From: an uncultured Mycoplasmatota bacterium
Lineage (GTDB): Bacteria; Bacillota_I; Bacilli_A; RF39; UBA660
Length of the DNA: 16,377 nucleotides
Direction of reading: 5' to 3'
Assembly: GCA_900554305.1 (NCBI GenBank)
Contig: USGV01000016.1
Location: forward strand, 1 to 16,377
Shown: in pieces, positions 1 through 6,683 of the stretch
Layout of the letters: every line of letters begins with the position of its first letter
Position numbering within the stretch: the first letter of the stretch is position 1
The notes under the pieces: generated by a model
The model's database searches: none
What the model saw: only the letters and a program-made list of their open reading frames with translations
What the model was told of the DNA's origin: nothing
Translations under genes and position numbers: made by a program

Positions 1-1102
1 CTGATTTAATTATAGTTGGCGCAAAATGTACAACATTATACCATACATTACCAGACTTCAATTCATTTTTAAAATTCTTAGCAACTTTAATATTCGCAGC
101 TTGATATCTTTTTCCACTCTTAGCTTTAATTTCTAAACCTTTTTGTAGTTCATACATAATTTGTTGTAGTGTCTTTCTCTCTTCTTTAGGTATTGGAATT
201 GGATCAGGAGTAGGATTAGGAGTAGGTTTCTTTTCTTCCACTACTGCTGGTAACTGTTTCTCAAAGATAGCAGGTAATTGCTTTTCCACTACCGCTGGTA
301 ACTGTTTCTCCACTACCGCTGGTAACTGTTTTTTTATCACTGCTGGTAATTGCCGTTTAACAACAATTGGTAATTTAGGAGTCTCCTCTTTTAAAAGTCT
401 TATAACAGCTTCCGAATTAACATAAACACCATTAGGAATATAATCGACACCTAAACTTTTACCATAATTCAAAAAACCGTTAGGAGAAAACTTACCAGAA
501 GATTGATCATAAATATGTGCTTGATGCATATAAGAGCTAATACCAGATTTCTTTTTCATCTCTGTTATCTTAATTTTCTGTAAAGAACTTTTTACCAGTT
601 TTTGAATTTCTTCCAAATTTAAAATTTTCCCATCTACTGTAACAACTTTACCTTTAAATTCCCTAGTCCATTTATCCATAGCAGCAATCAATTCATCCTC
701 ATGGACAAACAATTCATCATTATAATATTGATTACGATTATGAAAACTCTTATTTAAAAACAAATTACCCTTATGATAAAATGGTTCATCAAATCCTTTA
801 GCCTTAATATGAACTTCTCTATGTTCTGTTGGACTAGCTTTAGTAGTACTCTTTAATACTAAACTATCCAACTCTTTTAATTCATCTCGCAACAAATCAA
901 ATACATTTATTTTTACATGAAGGTTATCTCTTAACTTTACAGCTTTAGAAATAACTTCTAGTTGAGCTAATTTATCAAAATCATTTTTATTTCTTTCCTT
1001 TGCTTTTTCATAAAGGACATTAAACTCATCTAACGAAATATTATAAATATCTACAACACTTCCAAAAATATCTTCTATTGCTTTACTCTCATAATCCTTC
1101 AT
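1..1102 (-). CDS. Unrecognised protein with KQLPAVVE tandem repeats, C-terminus cut by the window edge
   Basis: Open from an ATG at 1100-1102 to the left edge, 367 codons without a stop, so the C-terminus is missing. The start is supported by AGGTGAT six bases upstream and an extended -10 just before it. I do not recognise the family. Seen: no signal peptide or membrane segment. Residues 1-240 are charged and probably mostly helical. Residues 250-289 are five tandem copies of an 8-residue unit close to KQLPAVVE. A Pro-rich linker (PTPNPTPDPIPIP) follows, then a basic stretch starting near KTLQQIMYEL and running off the edge. This layout (N-terminal domain, repeat or rigid spacer, C-terminal domain) fits a modular or structural protein, but that is inference. 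It is transcribed apart from the operon upstream, from which a terminator separates it. Confidence is high that it is a gene and nil for function. Confidence 0.8.
   Translation of the reverse strand, partial: MKDYESKAIEDIFGSVVDIYNISLDEFNVLYEKAKERNKNDFDKLAQLEVISKAVKLRDNLHVKINVFDLLRDELKELDSLVLKSTTKASPTEHREVHIKAKGFDEPFYHKGNLFLNKSFHNRNQYYNDELFVHEDELIAAMDKWTREFKGKVVTVDGKILNLEEIQKLVKSSLQKIKITEMKKKSGISSYMHQAHIYDQSSGKFSPNGFLNYGKSLGVDYIPNGVYVNSEAVIRLLKEETPKLPIVVKRQLPAVIKKQLPAVVEKQLPAVVEKQLPAIFEKQLPAVVEEKKPTPNPTPDPIPIPKEERKTLQQIMYELQKGLEIKAKSGKRYQAANIKVAKNFKNELKSGNVWYNVVHFAPTIIKS
236..355 (-). repeat. Five tandem 24-bp in-frame repeats
   Basis: Five head-to-tail 24-bp units at 236-259, 260-283, 284-307, 308-331 and 332-355. 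Read on the minus strand they encode RQLPAVIK, KQLPAVVE, KQLPAVVE, KQLPAIFE and KQLPAVVE. The units at 284-307 and 308-331 differ at one base, which points to recent duplication; the others have drifted mainly at third positions. The period is exactly eight codons, so copy-number change keeps the frame. Confidence 0.95.
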
Positions 1103-1121
1103 ATTACTATCACCTATTTTC

Positions 1122-1130
1122 ATTATATCA
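1122..1130 (-). promoter_or_regulatory. Extended -10 promoter for the repeat-protein gene
   Basis: The minus strand reads TGATATAAT, a perfect TGnTATAAT extended -10. There is no clear -35 at 16-18 nt. The predicted RNA start, near 1115, leaves only about 13-15 nt before the ATG at 1102, with the AGGTGAT ribosome site at its very 5' end. Confidence 0.6.
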
Positions 1131-1135
1131 AAATC

Positions 1136-1164
1136 AAAAAAAAAGAGAAGATAATTTTCTCTTT
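1136..1164 (-). terminator. Intrinsic terminator just upstream of the repeat-protein promoter
   Basis: 8-bp stem AAAGAGAA/TTCTCTTT (1157-1164 with 1142-1149), 7-nt loop, then a long U-run on the minus strand. There is no U-run on the plus strand. It is the second terminator after the sulfotransferase gene and insulates the gene at the left edge. Confidence 0.75.
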
Positions 1165-1259
1165 GCTACAATATTTTCTTATTCAATCAAAAGTTTACGC
1201 ATATTCTATGTATATAATATTTTACTTCAATAATCTTATATCAAAAAATCTTAAAAAAC
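1165..1259 (-). other. Intergenic stretch between two terminators, possible short transcript
   Basis: About 95 AT-rich bases with no credible gene. On the minus strand TTGAAG (1225-1230), a 16-nt spacer and TAGAAT (1203-1208) resemble a promoter. RNA starting near 1196 would end at the terminator at 1136-1164, giving about 60 nt. The only ORF in it is seven codons, with no ribosome site. In DNA this AT-rich such a match may be chance. Confidence 0.2.
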
Positions 1260-1290
1260 AAAAAAGTAGATTTTTGTCTACTTTCTTTTT
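1260..1290 (-). terminator. Terminator of the pgi-to-sulfotransferase operon, potentially bidirectional
   Basis: 8-bp stem AAAGTAGA/TCTACTTT with a 6-nt loop (1263-1284), directly abutting the TAA stop at 1291. The minus strand has a U-rich tail. The plus strand also has CTTTTTTT after the stem, so it could work both ways, although no plus-strand gene is present to need it. Confidence 0.8.
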
Positions 1291-3027
1291 TTATTCAAAC
1301 CAGAAATCATTAAATGTATATTTAAATACACGATATACCATATATTTATTTAATTTGGCAGTAAATTGTCTAATTAATTTATGATCCTCATCATATTCTC
1401 CAAAAATACCAGCAGTACCAGAATCAATAACAACATTGCCATTATCCATTGGTTGTACACTAGATACAATACCAGAATATGGAACATCAAAACTATCTAC
1501 TAATTCAAAAGTTTCTTTATTTTCATCTACTTTATAAACATAATAATAAGATTCCGTTCCTTTAAATGAATTATTATTTTCAATACCTAATTTAGAATAA
1601 TCGAAATCAGGTTGTGAATTAGCTTTACCATAGTTATTATCAAAGAAAGTTAAATAATAAACTCCATCTTCATCAGTTGCTTCATAATTTAGAGAATGTT
1701 GACCAGCCTGAATTTTAAAATCTCCTTTTTTATCATAAACATAAGAACTAAAATCAGTATCTTCCCAAATCTTTTTATCAGCAAGTAAATATACTAGCTC
1801 TGGATCTTCCTCAATATTATTAACTCTTAAAATACTACTTGTCTCACGACTACTTAAAATAACATCTCCACCATCTAACCATACAAGAGAATTTAAATGT
1901 AGCCAATCAAGTCCATCTTCCCCTTCATCTCTAGCACTAGTAGTATCTAAAGTACAGGTATCTACATAAGACTGAAACATATCTTCAAAATCAATTAATT
2001 CTGTAACTGCCTTAGTATCTAAATCAATCTTAATAATACAATCTTCTTCTGTATCCTTTTTTGTGTTATTAGCAAGAACTACTAAATTACCATCATCATC
2101 AAAAGTATAATCATGATGCAAATCATAATGACCTGTACGATAATTTTCCGTAACTTGTCCTAATGGATTAACTTCTGCAATTCTAGTTTGAGAAATAGAA
2201 TAATACATCTTTCCATCTTTAAATAAAATACGATGAGCACGATATCCAATAATTTCAGTCTCCATACGAAGAATACCATCATTATCATAAAGTGCTAAAT
2301 AATCTTGAATATCAGAATCATTACCAAGCATAGAATAAAGACCATTCGTAAGTTCTTCTTTACTATCTCCATCTTTTACATCTAACTTTTGTTGCCCATT
2401 AACTTTTACATCACTAAGATCTAATGTAAACTCTTCGGTTGCAATCTTTTTACCATTTTTATCTAGCAACTCTAACTTTACATCGTTCTCTTCACCTGCA
2501 ATAAATCCAATCAATTGATACTGATGATTAGTTGTAATATTTCCATCTTCTCCATTAGATAAAGTTCTAGAAAAATCTTTAATATCTTTATCATCTACAT
2601 GAATTGTATAGCGAACTTCACAAGCCTCATCAGTAGTAAAATAAAGATTTAATCCTAAAGTATTCGTACCATATGGATTATAAATCATAAGTGGTTTTTC
2701 AAAAGTATATTCATCCTCTAATAAAACATCTAGTTTATCTTGTACTACTTCCTGATAAACCATATCGAATATTTCCACTTCCTCAGGATGACTAACAGAA
2801 TAAATATTTTTACCTAAATTAGTATTTTTAGAAATTTTAACATGATCAGCTAGCCAATCTTCATCATTTAAATGAGCTTCTACTATTTTTTCATTTAAAC
2901 TTCTAACCGCAACAACCACTCCATAAGAAATACCGCAAATAACTAGTAAAAATAAAATTACTAATCCTATTTTCTTAACCATACCCCAATCTTTCTTTTC
3001 TTTATTCAACTTCTTTCTCTTCTTCAT
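1291..3027 (-). CDS. Membrane-anchored aryl-sulfate sulfotransferase (AssT family)
   Basis: 578 aa, close to the roughly 600 aa usual for bacterial AssT. These enzymes move sulfate from an aryl sulfate to a phenol without PAPS, through a sulfo-histidine intermediate, outside the cytoplasm. Seen: basic N-terminus, one membrane helix at about 19-40 with no cleavage site or lipobox (a signal anchor, so the enzyme likely faces outward), an N-terminal beta domain at about 100-205, then beta-propeller blades. All four active-site motifs known from E. coli AssT are present: HHDYTF (H305), DWLHLNS (H377), SSRETS (R394) and GQHS (H444, the expected sulfated histidine), followed by FFDNN at 461-465. 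Start: ATG with GGGAGGA about 5 nt upstream. It is the last gene of the operon, 52 nt after the HAD gene. Substrate is unknown; in a gut organism phenolic conjugates are plausible (inference). Confidence 0.88.
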   Translation of the reverse strand: MKKRKKLNKEKKDWGMVKKIGLVILFLLVICGISYGVVVAVRSLNEKIVEAHLNDEDWLADHVKISKNTNLGKNIYSVSHPEEVEIFDMVYQEVVQDKLDVLLEDEYTFEKPLMIYNPYGTNTLGLNLYFTTDEACEVRYTIHVDDKDIKDFSRTLSNGEDGNITTNHQYQLIGFIAGEENDVKLELLDKNGKKIATEEFTLDLSDVKVNGQQKLDVKDGDSKEELTNGLYSMLGNDSDIQDYLALYDNDGILRMETEIIGYRAHRILFKDGKMYYSISQTRIAEVNPLGQVTENYRTGHYDLHHDYTFDDDGNLVVLANNTKKDTEEDCIIKIDLDTKAVTELIDFEDMFQSYVDTCTLDTTSARDEGEDGLDWLHLNSLVWLDGGDVILSSRETSSILRVNNIEEDPELVYLLADKKIWEDTDFSSYVYDKKGDFKIQAGQHSLNYEATDEDGVYYLTFFDNNYGKANSQPDFDYSKLGIENNNSFKGTESYYYVYKVDENKETFELVDSFDVPYSGIVSSVQPMDNGNVVIDSGTAGIFGEYDEDHKLIRQFTAKLNKYMVYRVFKYTFNDFWFE

Positions 3028-3059
3028 AAAATCCTCCCACCAAAAAGTGTAACTAGCAA

Positions 3060-3081
3060 TTGTGAAATTTTTGTGAAATTT
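3060..3081. repeat. Perfect tandem 11-bp repeat between the HAD and sulfotransferase genes
   Basis: TTGTGAAATTT occurs twice in a row (3060-3070 and 3071-3081), spanning the HAD stop codon and the spacer before the sulfotransferase gene. It could be a regulator site or simple slippage; nothing further supports a function. Confidence 0.6.
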
Positions 3082-3862
3082 AAAATAATTTTTTAATCAC
3101 TTTTTCTACACCTTTCGTCTCATTAGAACTTGTTTGCATGCTAGCAACTTGCTTTAACTTTTTAGAACCATTCGCAACTACTGCACTAAAACCTGTAGAT
3201 AAGAAAATAGGCAAATCATTATCACTATCACCAACGCACGCAACTTCTTCTAAGGAAATATGATCTAAACGACAAATCTTTTCTAATCCAGTAGCTTTCG
3301 TGACATCTTCTGCAACAATCTCCAATAAAAAGTCTTTCTTTCCTTCTTTCATTTTAACAATATTAGCTTTAATTTCTAATTCATGCAATTCATCATAAGC
3401 ACTATCTCGCTCTTTTTTTGTTTTAAAATAAACTTCTATTTTATAAATATTATTTTTATTTCTCTGATAAAATTCATCAAACGTCGTATTTCTATCTTTA
3501 ACTTCAGAATAGACAATATCTTCACTACATAAGTTCCACTCTTGTGCAGTACAAAAATAAATATCTTTATCATGATACAGCTTCTTTATCTTTTTAATAA
3601 CAGAACCACCTAAATTTTTTTTAAATAAGACTTTTCGATGAACAACATCATAAATGTAAGCACCATCACAAGCAATGACATAATCTAAGAAAGGAAAATC
3701 ACGGTTGTAATCTAAAACAGACTTTAAAATTCTGCCAGTAGCAACGCAAAATTTCACTCCGAGTTTTCTAATTCGATCGATTTCTACCATAGTAGAAAGA
3801 GGAATTGCTTCCTCTGAATCAATCAAAGTTCCATCAAAATCACTAATAAATAATTTATACAT
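3080..3862 (-). CDS. Cof-type HAD-superfamily phosphatase
   Basis: 260 aa, the usual length for the Cof/YbiV subfamily IIB of haloacid dehalogenase phosphatases. These are cytosolic Mg2+-dependent enzymes acting on sugar phosphates or similar small phosphate esters. Seen: motif I DFDGTL at 8-13 with nucleophile D8 and acid/base D10; motif II ATGR at 41-44 (T42); a C2B cap at about 85-180; motif III K189 in EDVTKATGL; motif IV GDSDND at 211-216. All catalytic residues are intact. The start ATG has GAGGG upstream. The gap to the PAP2 stop codon is only 3 nt, so the two are probably translationally coupled. Exact substrate cannot be read from sequence. Its place behind glucose-6-phosphate isomerase makes a sugar phosphate reasonable (inference). 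Confidence 0.9.
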   Translation of the reverse strand: MYKLFISDFDGTLIDSEEAIPLSTMVEIDRIRKLGVKFCVATGRILKSVLDYNRDFPFLDYVIACDGAYIYDVVHRKVLFKKNLGGSVIKKIKKLYHDKDIYFCTAQEWNLCSEDIVYSEVKDRNTTFDEFYQRNKNNIYKIEVYFKTKKERDSAYDELHELEIKANIVKMKEGKKDFLLEIVAEDVTKATGLEKICRLDHISLEEVACVGDSDNDLPIFLSTGFSAVVANGSKKLKQVASMQTSSNETKGVEKVIKKLF

Positions 3863-3865
3863 ACC

Positions 3866-4477
3866 TTACCCTCTTTTCAAATAAAATTTTTCTTCTACTT
3901 CGATTAAAAGAAGTAAGTAACAAACACCCAATAAGTAACCTGCTAAAACATCACTAGCAAAGTGTACTCCCACATAAATACGACTAACTCCTATACTTAA
4001 AATAACCAAAAGTAAAAGAATTGATACAGTATACCGTAAAATTTTATTTTTTATTTTAGTAATAGCTAAATAGAATAAATAACCATAAACACAAACCGCA
4101 AACATGGTATGTCCACTAGGAAATGAATAACCACCCTGCTCTATTAATTTTAACTCTGTAGGACGACTCCTACCTATTAAATGCTTAAAAATAATAGTTA
4201 GTAAAAAGCAATCAATACTACTAACAACTAAAAATAAGGCATGACGATTCCTAACAATAATAACAAATAATATTACAACAAGAACAATAATAGAAGTATT
4301 TGCAAATTTGGTAACTGTAGTAAAATAAAAATCAAAGAAATCGTTTCTACAAGAAATAATAGCATCATAAATCATCCGATCAAAACTACTTGTCTTACCA
4401 AAAACCACCAGTAGCATAACAATAAAAAACAGTACACCAAAGCAAATAGATAAAAGTATTCTTTGATTCTTAAACAT
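3866..4477 (-). CDS. PAP2-family membrane lipid phosphatase
   Basis: 203 aa integral membrane protein with about six hydrophobic segments (roughly 8-28, 62-77, 80-96, 124-140, 147-164 and 176-193). It has the full acid-phosphatase signature: KHLIGRSRP (K98, R105, P106), PSGH (S121-H123) and SRIYVGVHFASD (R166, H172 nucleophile, D176). Family members remove phosphate from lipid phosphates at the membrane, such as undecaprenyl pyrophosphate or phosphatidic acid and phosphatidylglycerol phosphate; the sequence does not distinguish these. Its ATG overlaps the TAA of the isomerase gene by one base (TAATG), so translation is probably coupled, and the HAD gene follows after 3 nt. A role in recycling the lipid carrier of envelope synthesis is the commonest for such proteins and is inferred here. 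Confidence 0.9.
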   Translation of the reverse strand: MFKNQRILLSICFGVLFFIVMLLVVFGKTSSFDRMIYDAIISCRNDFFDFYFTTVTKFANTSIIVLVVILFVIIVRNRHALFLVVSSIDCFLLTIIFKHLIGRSRPTELKLIEQGGYSFPSGHTMFAVCVYGYLFYLAITKIKNKILRYTVSILLLLVILSIGVSRIYVGVHFASDVLAGYLLGVCYLLLLIEVEEKFYLKRG

Positions 4478-5658
4478 TATCCTAATCGCCTTTTAACTTC
4501 TGCTTTATACACTTCAACCCCTGGTTGATCAAATGGATTGATATCAAATAAATATCCACTACATGCTGCTACTAAAAAGTAAAATGAAGATAATCTTCCC
4601 ATACTTCTTGGACTAACTTCATCAAGTTCTAAAACAATACAAGGTACTCCACCAGATACGTGAGCAGAAATAACAGAGTCTTCAACTACTAAGTTGATTT
4701 CATGTAACTCTTTACCATCGATATCACAACTTGGCATATTTTTAATTTTAAAGAATGTCTCATAAATAATCTTATTACCCTCTTGAATAAATTGCCCTAA
4801 AGAATGTAAATCCCTTGTATGAATCATAGAAATAGGTAAAATCCCCTTACCTTCTTTTCCTTCTGTCTCCCCAAATAATTGTTTTAACCATTCTAAATAA
4901 TAATACCAATTATTTTCATAAGTAACAAAATTCTCTACTACTTTTCCTAAATCAAACAAACTACGACGACAAACTGCATAAGAAAAAGCATCATCCCTTA
5001 ACGTAAGACCTTCTTGATATCCCGAAATTAAGTCTTTAATATCTAAACAAAAAGAAAGTGGAAATAAATGAGCAGCAGTAAGTAAAGAATAACGACCACC
5101 AATATTATCAGGAATAACAAAGGAATGATAGCCTTCTCTATTTACCTCTTCACGTAAAGTTCCTTTTACAGGATCTGTCGTTACAATGATATGTTTTTTT
5201 ACTTCATCAGAATCATATTTTTTTTCTAATACTTTCTTTATTGCAGCATAAGTAAGAGCTGTTTCACGAGTTGTTCCACTTTTACTAATAACATTAACTG
5301 TAAAATCAACAGTTTCTAAATACTCTAATAACTCTTTCATATAACTACTAGATAAAGTAGTACCTGCAAAAATAATTGGAAAAGAACTTTTCTTAAAATA
5401 TGGAGTAAATAACTCATAAAAAGATTTAGCTCCTAAAAAACTTCCTCCAATACCAACAACAACTAGACATTTAGAATGACTTAACACTTCATCACGTACT
5501 TCTAATATCTGATCAACAAAAGAAACATCAGGGTTAAGCCAACCATTCATATCAGCATGATCTAGCTTTTGAAAAACTTCATCTTTACGACTATTATATT
5601 TTTCTACCAATTTAGAATCTAAAAACTGATCCATATATGTATTAACATCTATCTTCAT
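4477..5658 (-). CDS. pgi: Glucose-6-phosphate isomerase
   Basis: 393 aa cytosolic enzyme interconverting glucose 6-phosphate and fructose 6-phosphate. Seen: GIGGSFLGAKS at 69-79; phosphate-binding SKSGTTRET at 125-133; IGGRYSLLTAAHLFPLSF from 186; GETEGKEGKG at 263-272 with the catalytic Glu (E266, or E264 by an alternative alignment); TRDLHSLGQFIQEG with H285; and QPGVEVYK with catalytic K385 near the C-terminus. It is about 55 residues shorter than the Bacillus-type enzyme (about 450 aa). The N-terminus is shorter, the segment after H285 is trimmed, and the protein ends eight residues after the catalytic Lys. Core residues are kept, so it should be active. Start: ATG with AAGAAGG upstream. 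First gene of the operon, with an extended -10 promoter at 5685-5693. Confidence 0.95.
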   Translation of the reverse strand: MKIDVNTYMDQFLDSKLVEKYNSRKDEVFQKLDHADMNGWLNPDVSFVDQILEVRDEVLSHSKCLVVVGIGGSFLGAKSFYELFTPYFKKSSFPIIFAGTTLSSSYMKELLEYLETVDFTVNVISKSGTTRETALTYAAIKKVLEKKYDSDEVKKHIIVTTDPVKGTLREEVNREGYHSFVIPDNIGGRYSLLTAAHLFPLSFCLDIKDLISGYQEGLTLRDDAFSYAVCRRSLFDLGKVVENFVTYENNWYYYLEWLKQLFGETEGKEGKGILPISMIHTRDLHSLGQFIQEGNKIIYETFFKIKNMPSCDIDGKELHEINLVVEDSVISAHVSGGVPCIVLELDEVSPRSMGRLSSFYFLVAACSGYLFDINPFDQPGVEVYKAEVKRRLG

Positions 5659-5684
5659 AACATACCTTCTTTCTAATTATTAAA

Positions 5685-5693
5685 AGTATAACA
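5685..5693 (-). promoter_or_regulatory. Extended -10 promoter of the pgi operon
   Basis: The minus strand reads TGTTATACT (TGnTATACT). No TTGACA-like box lies at 17 nt, where the sequence is T-rich. The expected RNA start near 5678 gives a leader of about 20 nt to the pgi ATG and would serve pgi, PAP2, HAD and the sulfotransferase. Confidence 0.6.
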
Positions 5694-5762
5694 CAAAACA
5701 AAAAATAAAAAAACCAAGCCTACTATATATAATATAAAAATACAAAGAAAAAATTTTAATTA

Positions 5763-5795
5763 ATAAAAAAATAAAACGACTTTTCTCGTTTTATT
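5763..5795 (-). terminator. Terminator of the Rpn-family gene
   Basis: 10-bp stem AATAAAACGA/TCGTTTTATT with a 6-nt loop (5770-5795), one base after the TAG stop, followed by a U-run on the minus strand. It separates this gene from the pgi promoter. Confidence 0.8.
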
Positions 5796-5796
5796 T

Positions 5797-6609
5797 CTAC
5801 TCTCTACAAGACTTAATAAAATCTAGTGACAATCCAGTATACTCCTGTATAGTTTCTTCTTCTAACCCACGTTCCAGCATAGAAAGAACAATTTCTTTTT
5901 GACTTTCTAACTTACCTCTCTTCATAGCAGCATGTAACTTAGAATTTTCTATCTTTCTATTATCCTCTGCCGCACTCATGTATTCTCTAAATTCCGGATT
6001 TTCATTTACTCTTTTTATTTCTTCCATATACTTTTTCACCATCCTATCTTTTTGAGATAAAGTTTTTAATTCCTCTAACCCTAAATCTAACATGATGATT
6101 TCTTTATTTTTCTCTATCTCTTCTCTGTTATTAGTATACCAGTAGTTCATATATTTTTCCATATTGATTTCATATGTTTTAAAATTACTTACATATCTTT
6201 TTCCTAATTTATCTTGAAAATAATATATTCGTAAAAGCTCATTATCATGCAAGTGATAACTAAAATTTATTTGAATGATATCTAACTCTTCAGAGTATTC
6301 TTCTCCTTGTAGAGTTACATGAGAATAAATATCACAAAGATACGCCATATTTCTAGGGTTAACATATCCCTCTTTTTCTGTATTAATTTCTACTTGAATT
6401 CTTCCTATATTTGTTTTCAAATACAAATCAAAATGCTTTCTTTTAATAGAAATATTATCTACATTTTGTTCTAAATTTAAATAGACAATATCCAAAATAG
6501 TAACACCAAGAACTTTTTGTAACAAACAAGTTAGTAGATCTTTATTTTCTTCTTTCATGAAGACTTCTTTAAAGGCTCTGTCATAACGACAAGTATAAAA
6601 TTTATTTAT
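5797..6609 (-). CDS. Rpn/PD-(D/E)XK nuclease-family protein (transposase-like), apparent ATA start
   Basis: Member of the Rpn / PD-(D/E)XK nuclease family often named putative transposase (TIGR01784/PF12784 type). These are small nuclease-fold proteins linked to recombination. Counting from the ATG at 6558 (253 aa): DLYLKTNIGRIQVEINTE holds the core D44, E57 and N59 (E-x-Q/N), then NPRNMAYLCDIYSH; the helical C-terminus (GLEEETIQEYTGLS) is typical. Reading continues in frame upstream with YDRAFKEVF, the conserved N-terminal segment of the family, so 6558 is too short a start. Seventeen codons further upstream lies a perfect GGAGG (6617-6621), 7 nt before ATA (6607-6609), where ATG is expected. 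The full form would be 270 aa. Either ATA is used weakly, or an ATG-to-ATA mutation has damaged the gene and leaves only the ATG at 6558, which has just a weak site. It stands alone between two terminators. Confidence 0.8.
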   Translation of the reverse strand: MNKFYTCRYDRAFKEVFMKEENKDLLTCLLQKVLGVTILDIVYLNLEQNVDNISIKRKHFDLYLKTNIGRIQVEINTEKEGYVNPRNMAYLCDIYSHVTLQGEEYSEELDIIQINFSYHLHDNELLRIYYFQDKLGKRYVSNFKTYEINMEKYMNYWYTNNREEIEKNKEIIMLDLGLEELKTLSQKDRMVKKYMEEIKRVNENPEFREYMSAAEDNRKIENSKLHAAMKRGKLESQKEIVLSMLERGLEEETIQEYTGLSLDFIKSCRE

Positions 6610-6621
6610 AAATATTCCTCC
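6607..6621 (-). promoter_or_regulatory. Strong ribosome site followed by ATA instead of ATG
   Basis: The minus strand reads GGAGG (6621 to 6617), seven bases, then ATA (6609 to 6607) in frame with the Rpn-family reading frame. The spacing is ideal for initiation. No ATG, GTG or TTG in this frame occurs before the ATG at 6558. Confidence 0.6.
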
Positions 6622-6633
6622 TCTCTTTTATTA

Positions 6634-6657
6634 TTAGAAAAAAGAAATATTTTCTAA
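6634..6657. repeat. Inverted repeat upstream of the Rpn-family gene
   Basis: TTAGAAAA/TTTTCTAA, 8-bp arms with an 8-nt loop, between the terminator at 6664-6683 and the GGAGG site. It has no proper U-run on either side, so it is not an obvious terminator. It might be an operator or chance pairing in AT-rich DNA. Confidence 0.4.
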
Positions 6658-6683
6658 AAAAAGAAATCTTAATATTAAGATTT
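6650..6683 (-). terminator. Terminator of the membrane-anchored hypothetical gene
   Basis: Palindrome AAATCTTAATATTAAGATTT (6664-6683), able to form a stem of about 8 bp, followed on the minus strand by TCTTTTTTT. Its first base is the last base of the TGA stop codon. An AT-only hairpin of this type is weaker than the others in the window. Confidence 0.65.

Noticed and set aside
236..355. CRISPR-like array
   Set aside because: Units are contiguous 24-bp copies without spacers and stay in frame in a coding region; a protein repeat.
1163..1384. 73-aa plus-strand ORF
   Set aside because: Overlaps the terminator and the antisense end of the sulfotransferase gene, has low-complexity Phe/Tyr/Asn-rich content and no ribosome site; a chance frame.
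6555..6584. Nine-codon ORF whose TGA overlaps the 6558 ATG (ATGA), a possible coupling leader for the Rpn-family gene
   Set aside because: Its ATG lies 32 nt from the GGAGG site, too far for initiation, and the in-frame conserved residues upstream explain the region better.
5797..6609. Intact insertion sequence around the transposase-like gene
   Set aside because: No terminal inverted repeats or target duplications seen; the gene has its own terminator and the family is a nuclease fold rather than a classical IS transposase.
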